Shown here: piece after piece, positions 1 through 12,125 of the stretch | Layout: each line of letters starts with the position of its first letter | How positions within the stretch are numbered: position 1 is the stretch's first letter | DNA from: Adiantum capillus-veneris | Lineage: Eukaryota > Streptophyta > Polypodiopsida > Polypodiales > Pteridaceae | Direction of reading: 5' to 3' | Length of the DNA: 64,000 nucleotides | Assembly (NCBI GenBank): GCA_014529385.2 | Contig: CM043953.1 | Span: forward strand, 94,957,342 to 95,021,341 | Program-made: the position numbers and the translations under genes | Notes under the pieces: model-generated | Seen by the model: the letters and a program-made list of their open reading frames with translations, nothing else | What the model was told of the DNA's origin: nothing | Databases searched by the model: none

Positions 1-72
1 GGTTGCATCAACTCTTCCAGTTGCTCTAATGGCTTGAAGCATTTATATTCCATGATAATTACAACAATTCAC

Positions 73-693
73 TCACTTCTCTTTGTTCCTCATCCAACAA
101 CAAAAATGAGACTTCACCCTCATCACACTGGAACTCGAAGGAGTGCTACTTTCTGAGTCTTTAGAACTATCATCGCTGGTAGTTTTGGGTTCATCATTCT
201 CACTCACATCTTCAAGTGCCATAGGTTGTTTGGTAGTCATATCAAACACTCTCTTTTCACCCTTCTTGCCATGCACACCGATTGTGCCCTTGCCCCAATC
301 TTGCACAACACCAACAACTCTCAACCAAGGTCATCCGAGAATGAGAGGAAAGGCTCCCAGACCAACTGGCATAACATGAAAGTTTACCATAACCTTCACA
401 TTAAAGATTTTGACTTCCAAATTCTTGATCATTCCCAAACATTTCACTTTGGCATGGTTTGCTAGTCGAATCCAAAACCCAGAGCTTCCGCATGTAATGA
501 GACCCAGTCTCTCGACACATGATTGTGTGATCACACAAACTTGAGCACCTCCATCAATGTAGCTTTCTCCCATGCCCACACCTTTTTGCCAAGCGTTCAC
601 CACATGACAAATGTCGGGTAACTCTCCCACAAGAAACACAGGCTGACTTGTCCACGCTTTGGCTCTTTCTTTGGATTCACTAATGACTTCCAC
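73..693 (-). pseudogene. Aspartic protease remnant of element L
   Basis: Minus strand. The frame holds YIDGGAQVCVIT near residues 42-53, the position of the retropepsin active-site motif (usually D-S/T-G-A). The serine is replaced by glycine here, so catalysis is doubtful even before the breaks. The C-terminal hallmark FPLILG is followed at once by an in-frame TGA (331-333), and the same frame continues through PWL and QDW, as in element B (FPLILG-type motif then GRPWL and RQDW), to 73. An acidic, serine-rich linker follows, as in B. The enzyme would cleave the Gag-Pol polyprotein. The reverse transcriptase that should follow lies outside the window. Confidence 0.75.
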
Positions 694-770
694 TGCCTTT
701 TAAGTTTGGAAACCATATTCATCAATTGTCCAAAAGTACAATCTACTTTCCTCCCAATCAGCTCTTCTTT

Positions 771-1247
771 TTAATTGTAAGCTGTTTTGCCTTCTCCCAA
801 GGGCAAATCTGCCACTTCAAATTGTCTACAAGGTTTTCTCTTCCTCTTGGCTTTCGCATCTTCACCCTCCTTCTCTTTTCCTTTCTTTCTGCTAGACCCT
901 AGCATGGCATAGACTTCCCTATCTCTTTTGCCTAATGGCAATACATTTGCGTCTTTCTTTTCTAGCCGCACAATACCCACATGACCACCAGAGGTTGAGG
1001 CTTGATTTTCATGTTCAATACCTTGATCTCCCCGTATATCCAACACATAATCATTAGCCATGTTAGGAATTCGTTGAGGAAGTGGAAACATATCACCTCC
1101 CATCCTTGCTGGCTTTGAACAATAAGTGCTAATATGACCAAGCTCACCGCAATTATAACAAGTGGGGATGAACCTCCTATGTGGCTCAAAACCGCCTTGT
1201 CCACGACCAACATTTGCATTAGGCTGAGCTTCACATGCCTCAGCCAT
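771..1247 (-). pseudogene. Gag CCHC zinc knuckle region of element L
   Basis: A 158-residue minus-strand frame contains CYNCGELGHISTYC, a canonical retroviral-type zinc knuckle (C-x2-C-x4-H-x4-C), near residue 30. Glycine- and arginine-rich sequence precedes it, and a lysine-rich tail (KRKRKPCRQFEVADLPLGE) follows. The tail corresponds to the stretch in element B around KKRKTYTRSQIDISDFPMG, just before its protease. In this family the knuckle binds element RNA during packaging. The region is partly duplicated as an inverted copy (1079-1517). The frame ends before the protease, so it is not joined to it in this copy. Confidence 0.7.
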
Positions 1248-1517
1248 TCCTCTACCACGTCCATGACCACGACCATGACCACCTCCTCTAAGAATTGCGA
1301 CTTAGTGTTCTTGGAGGAGGTGGTCGTGGTCGTTGATGTGGTAGAGGAATGGCTCAGGCATGTGAAGCTCAACCTAATGTGAATGCTGATCGTGGACAAG
1401 GTGATTTTGAGCCACATAGGAGGTTCATCCCCACTTGTTATACTTGCGGTGAGCTTGGTCATATTAATACTTATTGTTCAAAGCCAGCAAGGATATGAGG
1501 TGATATGTCTCCACTTC
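1079..1517. repeat. Inverted duplication of the zinc-knuckle segment
   Basis: Left arm about 1079-1294 and right arm about 1308-1517 are reverse complements with scattered mismatches, separated by 13 bp. The right arm therefore encodes a second zinc knuckle on the plus strand (CYTCGELGHINTYC). Similar peptides beginning MTKLTA and running through SGDEPPMWLK are read from both strands, which confirms the symmetry. The minus-strand Gag frame runs into the palindrome and does not continue cleanly beyond it. Confidence 0.85.
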
Positions 1518-2504
1518 TCTTTCTAGTAGTGTTCTTAGAGAATGGGATTGGTTGTTCATGGATTGAACAGGTCCTTCGTCTCCTCAATATTTTTCATTTC
1601 TAGATTTATTTGAGATCCAGCCTCAAACTCCTCCATTGGTGGAAGAAACACTCCTCTCCCATCACTGCTTTGGTTTATGCATTTTTTTAGCTCACTATCT
1701 TCATTGGCCTCTCTGAATTGTTTCCACAGTTTGTCAAGACCATCTATTTATCTACACTCTTATCATATATGTAGCTAGAATCCCTCAAAAGGGTTATCTG
1801 TGGTATTCAATACTATCATTGGTTCTTTTGTTGGATCCTTGAGTTTTGGCCCGTGCTTGTGACTAGAATTTGTCTATATTTGCATGTGGTTTGGTGGAAT
1901 TATTGGTGTTGGTGGGACAAAGATCACATCCTCAAGTTTTCCAACTAGAGGTTCTAGTAAAGCTTGGGCGATTTGAATCATTTTTTGGCACATTTCAAGT
2001 GTTTACTTTTCTACCTCGGCATATGGTAATGTCATCCACCCTTGTTCTTGAGATTGATTTTTTTTTAGCCGTGTGTCATAGGATTTAAGGAGGGGTTATA
2101 ATGGTTTGTTAACATTCTCTACCAAAATCGATCCTCTTGAACTAGTGCTTTTGGGTTGTTCAACTATGCCTAGCTCTGGTACTATCTCATGGGTTCCCTT
2201 TTCCTTGTTTGTTTCTCCCTCTAGTTTTCTATGTTTTTCTTTTGTTTGCTTTAGCTTGTCGGCTAAGGAAGTCTATTCACATTCCTTTATAGATTTCATC
2301 CTAGCTTTCCATGAGTTTAGCTGACTTTTTTGATCAATTCTAGGTGCATTGGTGTTTGATTCTTTGATGATGGGTTTTTCTACCACTTTTTTAACTTGGG
2401 CTATTGTGATCACCTAGATTGGTATCATAGTTTTGTTTTTTGGCCCAGTACTTGATGGAGTTTCCTCAATTATATTTTCACTAAGGCTTGCTCCTTAGGT
2501 TCTT
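1518..2504 (-). other. Linker region of element L, no intact frame
   Basis: About 1 kb between Gag core and zinc knuckle. On the minus strand it is lysine- and serine-rich in one frame but has many stops. Plus-strand open frames at 1870-2088 and 2106-2324 look like chance shadows. No domain is recognised. Confidence 0.4.
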
Positions 2505-3480
2505 CTATGGTTGGTGCATATCGAACTCATACAGGTCTTGTTCCTGGCAGTCGGAGTGTTGTTGTAAGACTAGTTGTGGTCTTTCAACTCTAATTGACCC
2601 TGGAAGAATTCCTATTGTGTATCTTGGCATAGGTGGGGCTTTTTCTTGTGCTACTTGGGCTTGTGGGGTATACTGACGTTCCTTTATGTATCCTTTATTG
2701 TAATAGAACTCTTCAATCACGTGATTTGTCTATTTTTACTCTATTGCACACCACCTTAGGTCGCTTAACATGTGGCTTAGCAAACAGATTGATCCTCTTG
2801 AGCACCTCTTCAATGACGCGTTCTTGATTTATCAGGGATTCATATTTTTGTACTGCATTGGTAGATTTGGATCCACAATGCCATGACGAGGAACCATGAT
2901 CTAGATCCTTGTATTCTTGTTCCTTGTAAACAACACAATTATCTCCCAAGTAGAGAGCTTCTTTCATCAACTCATTCGGTGTAGGTCTTGCTTTCATGTG
3001 AAGGTCCTTCTGAAGATCTGCTCTCCTCGCACTTGGATAAAAATGAGGATTAGCCTTGATTGGGTTGGTAGTTCTTTTACTGGAAAAAACTTCATGTATC
3101 TCTTTAGTCGTAAGGCTTCTTTTCATACAAGTTTTCCTTCTTTTTGCTTGAATTTATGGATTTGCAAGATGATGTTGTGAGCTATCCCTCTTTGAGAGAA
3201 TCCTTTGATAAATTTTTTAAACACCTCCTCCATTCACTTGAAATCTCCACGTTCTATGAAATCAAACCAGGTGGCAATGTACTCTTCTAAGGCTAGTCAA
3301 ATCCTGCAAATTGAATTGAAAAGTTTAGGACTTCCTCATCTCTCGGATCTCTATTCCCAAAATATTTCTTGTTAACCCATTTTTGAACATGAGATGGTCT
3401 AATCCTTCAGTGATCCATCAATTTAAGAATAGGGTCTCATAATCCTCCTCTATGAGCTCTTTCCAAATTAAGGTATGGTA
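2505..3480 (-). pseudogene. Gag core remnant of element L
   Basis: On the minus strand around 3190-3310 one frame gives a stretch like LALEEYIATWFDFIERGDFK, followed by EEVFKKFIKGFSQRG. This matches the pattern of the gypsy Gag core (a WF pair, then about ten residues, then a hydrophobic segment ending in FxxRF/FxxG). Open frames at 2713-3126 (137 aa, basic, hydrophilic) and 2505-2720 (71 aa) continue it towards the zinc knuckle. Several stops and frame changes interrupt it. In family terms this would be the capsid-forming structural protein of the virus-like particle. The call is moderate because only the core motif is diagnostic. Confidence 0.5.
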
Positions 3481-3878
3481 AGTGTTCCTCCCCTAGGGGT
3501 GCTCTTAATGCATATTTCTTGGCTGGTATGGCAGGTGGTCATTCCTCTACTTGGGCTCGTTCTTCTGGTTCTCATCCTTGTTCACAATATGGTGCTTCTT
3601 TCTTGGTTGGATTTGACGTTCTTGTTCTACTCTCATCCTGGTATTGCTGATGGAGTAGTGGTATTGATGGTGCTCCTTGCCCTCATATGGATTGATAACC
3701 ACATCTATTTGTGTTCTATTTTGGTATTGCATACTATTTGAGCCATGCTTGAAATGATAGCAGTGTGGCGCATGAGTTTTGTGGGTTGGGAAATGGCTAT
3801 CTAGATATTCATATGCAATGTGGTGTTGTAATCATTTGAGAAGGGATTTGTAGACTTGCTAGGGGTTTGTATGGGATT

Positions 3879-4699
3879 TTACTTTTCTTGAGAAGCCTCT
3901 GTTAACAACTCAAGTGTTATCACTCTTCCTACATCCTCTGTGTGGATTGGCTCATATTCTCGTCCATAATTATTGAAAAAAATGATATGGGTTCCTGTTG
4001 GAGAGTCATGTGGAAACAAGTATATGACTTTGTCTTTGCTTAATTCATTCACATGGGGTTCCATACAATGGTAGTAAGAGATGACTCTCCAATCCCCGTG
4101 ATTGTAAATCCCAATAATTTCATGAATTGTAGCCACTCTCGGCACTCTCTTGTCATGAATGTAAAAGTCTCCAGGAAGACTTAGTTTAGGAGGTAGCTCT
4201 TGGGTTTCCATAACCTTCTTCCCTTTTGATACGTTGTCCCCATACCGATTGTAGTTTTTTGGGTTTCCCTATTCATCGTGGAACCTATCACCATCATCTT
4301 TACTAGGATTATTTCTAATCCTTTAGCAGACCGTTCTTCAATACAGACACATCGATGTCCTCTAGCATCTACATACACTAAGGCTCCATGGGTGTTTGTT
4401 CCATTTAGAAAGATAGTCATGCATTTCAGTGTGTTCAAAAGGTTTTGGGAGGTGCTACACCCTATGCCCTCTTGGTCTTGAAAATATCTTAGTTGTTGGT
4501 TAGCCTTCCACTGATATGATTTTTCAGAAGAGGTGTCAGTATCACTGTGCTCTTCTATGATTGGTGCTAAGGTATCATTGTGCTCTTCTATGATTGGTGC
4601 TAAGGGATCTATCTGAGCTTGGTTTACACTCTCTTCTGTTGATGCTAGACTCCCTTGGTCCATCATTCCCACCTTCTCTAGATACCTGCCCAATCTCAA
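3879..4699 (-). pseudogene. Unrecognised retroelement ORF fragment of element L
   Basis: Two overlapping minus-strand frames (172 aa at 4181-4699 and 110 aa at 3879-4211) appear to be one protein split by a frameshift near 4200. The first is acidic and carries a tandem 11-residue duplication beginning LAPIIEEH. The second contains IHDKRVPRVATIHEIIGIYN and a run of aromatic and acidic residues. It lies upstream of the Gag core in the element, where Tat-group elements often carry an extra or extended N-terminal reading frame. I do not recognise a family, so no function is assigned. Being inside element L is the only support for its origin. Confidence 0.5.
4547..4606. repeat. 33-bp tandem duplication in coding fragment
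   Basis: Two adjacent copies (4547-4579 and 4580-4606, the second partial) of a 33-bp unit beginning GTGCTCTTCTATGATTGG. The unit is a multiple of three, so it adds 11 residues without shifting the minus-strand frame. Confidence 0.85.
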
Positions 4700-4759
4700 A
4701 TATATATATTTTTAAAAGACATTCTCTTGCAAAATCCCAACCTTTTACTTGTGAGATCA

Positions 4760-6320
4760 ACTAGCTCCTTGTGTAGCCCTTGCTTTTGATAACCTGGATA
4801 CCTATATACACAAGATCAAGCACTTTGCCTCTTGGCCTTTTGAGTGATTAGTCCTGTTTACTCTTCAGAATCTTTATTGAAATTCAAAAATTGTAGAAAT
4901 TCTAAGTCCTAGGTCAAGAACTTGACAAATCAAACCCTAATCTTTAACAAGGTCTTTGAGAGTGATTTTGGAGTCTGCTTCGTTCAACGAAGGTATTTCC
5001 AGAATCCTGGCAAGATGACCTACAAGTTGGTAGGGTCAAATTTTCAAGCAGGATCAATTGGTAGCTCCCATGATAGCTAGCTTTGATGAGATTTTCGAGC
5101 TTGGTCAATCTTGTTGGTTGGTCTTTATGTGGTGAGTCATTTGACACCCTATGTGAAGCGTTTTGACACTTTTTGAAGGCTCTTGGGCCAATTATTAGGT
5201 TTTGGCCTTGGACATTCAATTTTTGGGTGATGAGAGGGACTTTTACTGGTCCAAATGAGTCAAGGAAGATATATTTTGGATCCTTGCACTGCTAGGAATC
5301 AAATGACACCAACTGGTCCCAATCTGGCACATATGGCAACTACCACGGTATTTGGCTTTTGTGTGATTTTTGACTTTTGACACTTCCAATGATTTGCTAA
5401 TCTCCTGTGTAGTCTTTTGAACCTCTGAGTCACTTGCAATTTTGAATTTTGGCTTGTGAAAAGTCAACTCTTTGGGCCTGGTCACTTAAAGAAAATTTGA
5501 TTGGTTTTACCTAATTTTTGAGCCTTTTTAACTTGTGGAAAGTTGATTTGGCAAGTATGGAGTCTAAGGATCTTAATAGTATGCCTCGGATGTGAAAAAG
5601 TGATAGGTGGCAGCAACAACCAGATTTCAGGTTAGTCACTTTATTTGGTTTCCTTACCTCTAGAGCTTTGCAATGACACCCCGTTTAACTCAAAATGATC
5701 ACTTTTTGGCCTCTGTCCAAAGTTCTAAGTCGAGCTTGGCCAATTAATTTGCAAAATGTCTCTAACTCATAATTGATGACTCAAACAATAGCCAAAATTT
5801 CTAGATATGCTCTACTAGAGTGTATGCAACTGTACAAGCAAGAATCTCTCAATTCACACACTTTGTTTGAAAGCTATGTACACTTCTTGACTATTCAGTC
5901 ACTTTAACCATCAAAAGTTGCAATATGGCATCCAAAAGAAACTTTGGCTAGTCTAAGCAACACAAAATGTAATGCTAACCTAGCTACTACTCGTACACAT
6001 AATCCTATCTATTAATCAGTAAAATATAAAACAAAAAAAGTGAAAAGAAATTATGGGGGGTAGATAATAGAAAATTTTTTAAACCTAGTCCTTGCTCACC
6101 ACAACCACCTACCAATCACACTATACAACAAGACCCAAAGCACGGAATCAATGCACAATGCACTAAAACCAACAACTAAAGTCGTCCTAACCTACAAGGA
6201 AACCAAAAGAGAACGCATGGCTCTTCAGTCTACTTGAGAAATCAACAAGTCTCACTGACTCTTGGGCACTGGGTAAAGAAGAACCTCTTCATGGCCTCCT
6301 CTGCTAGTGTAAGTCCTACG
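4760..6320 (-). other. Leader region of element L, no gene seen
   Basis: About 1.5 kb between the primer-binding site and the first Gag-like reading frame. Short minus-strand frames exist (for example 4944-5219 and 5243-5485), but I recognise no domain in them. The base composition and phrases such as TTTTTGACTTTTGACAC recall the leader of element D (51-53.5 kb), so this is probably the same kind of untranslated or fast-changing region. Confidence 0.45.
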
Positions 6321-6339
6321 TCCTTGACAATGGTGCCAA
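6321..6339 (-). other. Primer-binding site of element L
   Basis: Immediately inside the LTR the minus strand reads TTGGCACCATTGTCAAGGA. Plant Tat/Athila elements commonly use a site of the form TGGCGCCGTTGTCGGGGA (tRNA-Asp type). The differences are all transitions that could come from C-to-T decay on one or other strand. The match in position and form is seen; the tRNA identity is inferred. Confidence 0.6.
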
Positions 6340-7530
6340 TGTTGGCAGATCACTGTGATCGGATAATGTAGCCTAGTGAAAACTCAAACCAACATAAACA
6401 TGTCAATCCGAGGATGTAGCCAACCTAGCTAGTGCATGGAAATGTTGGATGCAATGCCCCAACATCAATGCACTAAGGAGAAGGGTGTCATTCTCAAGCA
6501 AGGAAGCAACTAAGTGGAAAGTTCACAAGTCTCTCATGCGATCTAACTAGCAATCCAATGGTCGTAGAGGTGTTAAATGAACTCCAAATGACATGAAAAT
6601 TGAGATTGAGGGTCTTTAGGCTATAGGCAATAGGTTTCCAACATCAAAACCTGCAAATATCAGAGTTGAGTAGGTGATCAACAGTAATTGTTGCCACCTC
6701 TCACCTTTACCAAAAAATAATGAATGAGGGGCCGTTGGCTCCTCCTAAGGCCTAATTACCTCTATCCATGCCTAGTTTCACTTAAAACACCATCAAAAAC
6801 TCAAAACAAGTAGTTAAACACACTAGGTGACCTAGAGCTAAAACCGCTCATTGTGTCACACACACACACTCAAACCTAGCACACTGAACATGTACATGAT
6901 TCCAAGAACATGAGGAATCAGCACATGAAGTTTCACTAGCAATGCTTACCCGTATAACAAGTAGTGAGCGTGGAAGTGTAGGTGTAATCTTCACTACGTG
7001 AGCTTGAGAGTAAAACAAGTCCTCTAATACTTACAAATTTTGGCTTATATACCCAAGGTAGAAAATTGGGTCTTTTGGCTAGAAAGGGATAGTTACTTCC
7101 AAAATGTGATGGACTCTCGGGGGGTTCACTATGTGTAAAACTACCATATCACGTGCATTCAAGACATGTTTGTATAACCCCTTATCAGTGAGTTTTGTTA
7201 AGAATATAATGTACCCTTTTCTTTTAAAATATGTAAGTTTTTTTCAAATTTGAAAAAATAATGCCCTTCTGTATATATATTTCTGTAAGTTTCAAGAACT
7301 TTAAATACCGTTCTGTTGAACCCATGTGATAGGTTACATTTTTATTGGGTGACCTCCCCGGGGATGGACTAGGGCATTTAACCTCTTCATTAAGTATAGA
7401 ATTGTTTGGAAATAATTGGACTTTTTCAGGTTCAAGATATACAACGTTGGCTTAGCCAAAAAATAAATATTAAGGAAAAAGATTTTGCAGGCCCATCCGA
7501 ATTGGCGTGATTGGGATTCTTGCTTCAACA
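6340..7530 (-). repeat. 5' LTR of element L
   Basis: On the plus strand the LTR starts TGTTGGCAG and ends GCTTCAACA, so it has TG...CA ends. It aligns to 54498-55122 in several blocks: the part around CCTAGTG/AACCAACATAAA at the low end, the block with GCTATAGGCAATAGGTTTCC in the middle, and the block ending GATTGGG...TTGCTTCAACA. The E copy lacks about 500 bp found here between roughly 6990 and 7430. The low-coordinate edge abuts a primer-binding site, which makes this the 5' LTR of a minus-strand element. Confidence 0.72.
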
Positions 7531-8187
7531 CTAACATATTGTATATATGTTTTTAAATTAGTTTTTGTAGCTATGGAAGATGACAAGGAGACATACTCTT
7601 TGATATTCAGTTTTTTAGATACTCTAGATGACATGTCACCTGAGTAGATATGTACTCTTTTCTCATAAGTTTTTCTAGAGTAGTGTGCATATGCACAACA
7701 TTTTTGGGGATTTTTTCCTTCCAAATTGGATACAGCTTCTCCAACCTCTCATACTAGTGTTCCAGTCACACCACTAACTAGTGGTGCCACACCTTTGACA
7801 AGCATCCCAACTACATCAGCCAGTTGAGCTACACTAGAGATTGCGCTCAATGCATCCACAGTACTGAGAGATCATTGACCTCTCTCTTCAGTAGATATTA
7901 CACCTCTTAACACACCATGTACACCTTGAGGATCGCATGAGTTTGATATTACCAAGGTATACAAGATTAGTGATGGGGCACCAATTATAGATAGGGCTAG
8001 ATTGGCCATATGACAAAGGGTTTTCCAGCTTTGTACGATGTAGTTTGGGCACTCTATGATAGAGCATTGGGATGCTTAGGATCAAGAGAGAAATAATAAA
8101 ATCATTAATGTCATTCACAGAGAGTACATTCCAGTAGATGGATATGCTCTAGTGTCCAATGATTGGATCTTGGGCATGGCTATTGTG
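7531..8187. other. Unassigned region
   Basis: No domain recognised. A plus-strand stretch at about 7735-7890 is rich in serine, threonine and proline codons but has a stop in every frame. Short minus-strand frames (7470-7724, 7888-8118) show no known motif. Confidence 0.4.
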
Positions 8188-10120
8188 ATGATATAACATC
8201 ATCGATTAGAGAAAGAGACAGATACAAGAATAATGAGCCAAATCCGACATGGCATTGAGGCGGTCCGGGGCGGGCAACAAGAAGAGCGGCCTCTAAACAC
8301 CCTTCAAGGCTCCCGTGCTGCTCAATTGAGGCTGGGGCAAGCACAATCAGAGACAACAACAACCCACAGCCAGAAACCAAACAAGAAAAGGGGAACCACC
8401 TAGTTGTAGATGCGAACTAGGACGCACGTGATATCTCCTTGTACTCAAACGCACAAAGAGAGGGGAATGCAAGATAGCCACACACACCAAACACAAACAT
8501 TCACCACGCCAGAGAGAGGTAAAGAGCACAAATCAACTTGAGCAACTCAATCTTAGCCTTAAAGACTAGATGCACACAAAGCTTGATGAGAAATAGAGAG
8601 ACAACACAAAACTTGACCTTGTTGCCAATACAAAAATTGTCTTAGGGTCACGGGAGCCCTCTCACCGAGCACCCTCTTACAATTGACCTTTTAGGCAAAC
8701 AATTCAACAAGCTCTCAAACCACCAAGCATGAAATGGCACAACAAACTTCAAGGACAATATACCTTCAACCACCTGATGAACCAACTTATCAAGTCAATT
8801 TGAAGAGAAGAGTCGTAGTTGCAGCATACAATTGCACCCAAAACTATAAATCTTATTTATGCCCAAGAGTAGGCTACAAGTGTGGTGAAGAGTATGGCAT
8901 ACACTCCACTCCTCTAGATGACATAACTAACTTCAAGCTTCTCCATGCACCTATGTGTAGTGATGGAATAGAGAACTCACAATGCACACACTCTACACAA
9001 CTAGGCTTGAAGAGTGGTGTGTTATGTGTTGAGAATGGTGTGGTGTAGTGTGATCATGTGATGATTTACAAGGGAGAGAAGGGCTCTATTTATAGGTTTT
9101 AGAAGCCCCGATTTGGATTAGGCCTAATCAAGTTTATTTGAAGGAATAAAAGATTATGCATATTTTTATTTTTTTTAATGAGGGTGGGTCTCTCTTGTCC
9201 TTTGAGTCACATGGATGTGGGCTCAAGGGAAGAGAATTATTGAGGATGAAAGGAGAGAGGGATTGAGTGAATAATTTGGGAGGGCCTACTCTGGTAGAGG
9301 GTGCATTTTACAATAAGTTTAGTGGTTAGTAATTATCACTAAAAAATATTTACAAAATCATTCACCAAATGGTGAGATATATGATGAGAGAAGTTAGAGA
9401 AGGGATAAGCTTGTAAAGCAAGGTTGAAGCTTGGAGAAGTTGACATTCACCTCTTTACAGCACCGATAGAAGAAGCGGTCAGCATGGCGAAGTAGCGCGT
9501 GCCGATGAAGCTATGTTATCTTCAAACCTTGGAAAATTCATGATAAAAGCCTTCATTTGCAGAGGTTATCTTTGGATTTGTGCTGATTTTTGAAGTTCTT
9601 TACAAAGCTGAAGAGAGTATGGTAATATGGACATATATGTAGAGAGAAAGGGGGACACATAGGGTGTAGAAATGGAGGATGAAGGCTATGGAGGTGTGAG
9701 AGATGTGGAAGTGGTGAAGAGGGTGAATTAGGACATGGGAGTTGCAAGTTTAGGAGTGGGAAGGAGAGGGAGGAGTGTGTGTGAAAGAGAAAAATGATAA
9801 AGTGGAAGAGGGAGTGTGGCTGCATAGCATGGGCAAACTGGGGTCCACCAATAAAATCATAGCTCACAGCTTGTAGCTCAAACAAATATGAAACAATTTG
9901 AGGTGAAAGTTCAGCTCACGAGCTACAACTTTTGTTTGTATCACCTTTTCAAATTCGGGGAGTATGTGATCTTTAAAAATTCAGCAAAACCGACTGTTTT
10001 TTCCACTGCACAAGGTCCTTGTGAGGTCCTTCTTTGGATGATTCTTTTGAATACCTCCAAGAGTGAGCTCCCCATGGTGCATGCATACATGCCACATACC
10101 CTTTACCTTATTTGTTAGGT
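8188..10120 (-). repeat. Degraded LTR-like sequence related to the LTR of element B
   Basis: Several anchors occur in the same order as in the B LTR (32630-34121): GCGGCCTCTA (8286), CACAAAGAGAG (about 8451), a CTATTTATAGG/CTTTATATAGG element (about 9088), CAGCTCA..AGCTACAAC (about 9912) and TTTAAAAATTCAGCAAAA (about 9972). Spacing differs in most intervals, so it has many indels. It could be an old solo LTR. The edges are approximate: TGATGATATAAC at 8188 may be the start, and the other end is not clear. The 8734-9048 open frame lies inside it and is not treated as a gene. Confidence 0.45.
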
Positions 10121-11282
10121 CTATAATTGAAGATATTGTTGAGATCATGATATAAATGAATAGTACAACTAAGAAAATCAAATATTGAGGGGTCTAAAAA
10201 ATATGTACATGTCAAATATAAATAATATAGGTGGAAAAATATAAAGGGGTCAAAATAAATCTCTCTCATTATAAGTCTACCATAAAAAGATGAATATTTT
10301 TGGTGGTCTAATTTATGAGAGTAATAGAGAATAGATGTAGGAAGGAAAAATGACAATAGTGAAAAAATATACACATAAATAAACTAGTTTTTTTGGATTT
10401 TTGTTGGGATGGAGTTACACCAAAAATAAGAGAAGCTTGCATAAAATTATTTTTATATGGAATAAAGAGTATGCAAAATGGTAAGAAAAAATATGGTAAT
10501 GGTGAGTCAATGTACATAGCATAAATGACACACACCTAAGTATAAATATTTAAATAAATACCAAAATAATTATGAAAAATCATTTTATTTAGGCCCTATA
10601 TACAATAAAATATTTACACACAAATGGGCCATAATATACTTATATATATATATATATATTTGGCTCAACTAGCCCAGTGACTAGCTATTTGAGGGTTTTT
10701 AAGAAAATATGGAGAAAGTCCTCTAACTCACACACGCCTATGTACAGTGAAATGGTAGGGATAACCAAAATGTTTTAGTGATTTGATAGGGTGAGGTAGC
10801 TTACTATGACAATTATGGAAAGCCGAAAAATGGCTATCAGTATGACGTAGACAAGTGGGTAGGGATCACACAAGAGGGGCACGAGCATCCATACAAGTTT
10901 TAGTAGCAGCGAGATGTAGCCGGAGTATACTTAGATTCTCTATGATCTTCTCATCTTGGGAGTGGAGGCTACGAGACTCTTTGAAATGAGTTTGTAAGTG
11001 TCATATACTATCTAAATAGCGTATGTACATATTATTTTCTAATGTTTATCTTATGGTTAAGTGTTTATATTATAAGAAATTCCCATGAAGCATCCTCCCA
11101 ACACATAGAGAAGAAAAATATGGATTCAAGCATGAACTATGAGATCTTCTTTGCCAGCTTTAGCACAAGGGAGAGGTCGTTCGACTAGGAGGCATTACCT
11201 TGACAAGTATGGCTTATGTATATTTTTTCATCGAGTATAATTGATGTATAGCTAGTTATCTTTATGCTTAGATATCTGCTAT
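10121..11282. other. AT-rich unassigned region
   Basis: Strongly AT-rich with a short (TA)n run near 10640-10660. No coding or transposon signature was recognised. Confidence 0.5.
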
Positions 11283-12035
11283 GGTTCTGGATATAATAAT
11301 GTATGCTCAATTTTGCTGCAAATTATGATTATGAACATTGCTATGGTTATGTTATGGTTTTAATCATGGCCATGGTTATGGAATTTCTATTTGTTATGGT
11401 TTTGAAAAGTTGTTATGGTTATGGTTATGGGTTCAGAATCTTGTTATGGTTATGTTTACTGTATGGTTATGGATACGGTTTCAGAAAAAATATTCTTATG
11501 GCTATGTTTATTGTATGGTTATGGATATGGTTTGAGAATTTGACTATGGTTATAGTTTTGGAGTCATGTTATGGTCATAGTTATGAAATTTCCCTTTGGT
11601 TGTGGTTTTGAGTTGTGTTATGGTTATGGTTTTGGAATCATGTTATGATTATGGTTTTGGGATCCGCTTAACCTTATGGTTATGATTTTTGGAGTTATGG
11701 TATGGTCATGGCTATGGAATTGCTCTTAGGCTATGGTTTTGGAATCATGTTATGGTCATAGATATTGAATTTCTCTTAGGTTATGGTTTTGGAATCATGC
11801 TATGGTTATGGTTATAGTTTTGAAATCTTGCGTCGGTTATGTTTATGGTTTTGGAATCATGTTATGGTCATGGTTATGGTTAGGGAATCTGGTTATGATT
11901 TTGGAATCCTGATATGGTTATGGTTTGCAATATTTGAGATGGTTATGCTTTGTGAGTCTTGTTATGGTAATGGTTTGTGAATCTCCTCATGGTTATAGTT
12001 TCAAAATCTTGTTATGGTAATGGTTACATTGTCAA
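11283..12035. repeat. TTATGG-based minisatellite
   Basis: About 750 bp built from degenerate TTATGG/GTTATGG hexamers with recurrent phrases such as TTTTGGAATCATGTTATGG. Higher-order units of several tens of bases recur irregularly. Open frames across it (for example 11303-11611, rich in Gly-Tyr-Gly) are products of the repeat and are not called as genes. It is not the plant telomere repeat TTTAGGG. Confidence 0.8.
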
Positions 12036-12125
12036 TATGTACTCACACATCTCAGTTTTTAGGCAAAATGAAGATGGAATGCAGTTACTTTTGCACTCTT
12101 TCCTTTGAGCAAATAAGGCTGGTTT

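Larger units (their letters stand above)
1..7530 (-). mobile_element. Element L: decayed Ty3/gypsy LTR retrotransposon, 5' part
   Basis: Read on the minus strand, this stretch has the order of a gypsy element: LTR (6340-7530), primer-binding site (6321-6339), long leader, Gag-like fragments (5.2-2.5 kb), CCHC zinc knuckle (0.77-1.25 kb) and aspartic protease (0.33-0.69 kb). The reverse transcriptase, integrase and 3' LTR would lie to the left of the window. Frames are broken by many stops and indels, so the copy is dead. Its LTR resembles that of element E (54498-55122), and the primer site resembles that of element D, so L, D and E look like one broad family. Placement in the Tat/Athila group rests on the primer-site type and the protease context, and is an inference. 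Confidence 0.75.

Noticed and set aside
8734-9048. 104-aa plus-strand open frame as a small cysteine-containing host gene
   Set aside because: It lies within the LTR-like sequence 8188-10120, has no signal peptide or known motif, and has no conserved counterpart I can point to.
11303-11611. Gly-Tyr-rich open frames
   Set aside because: By-products of the TTATGG minisatellite in several frames; no start context or domain.
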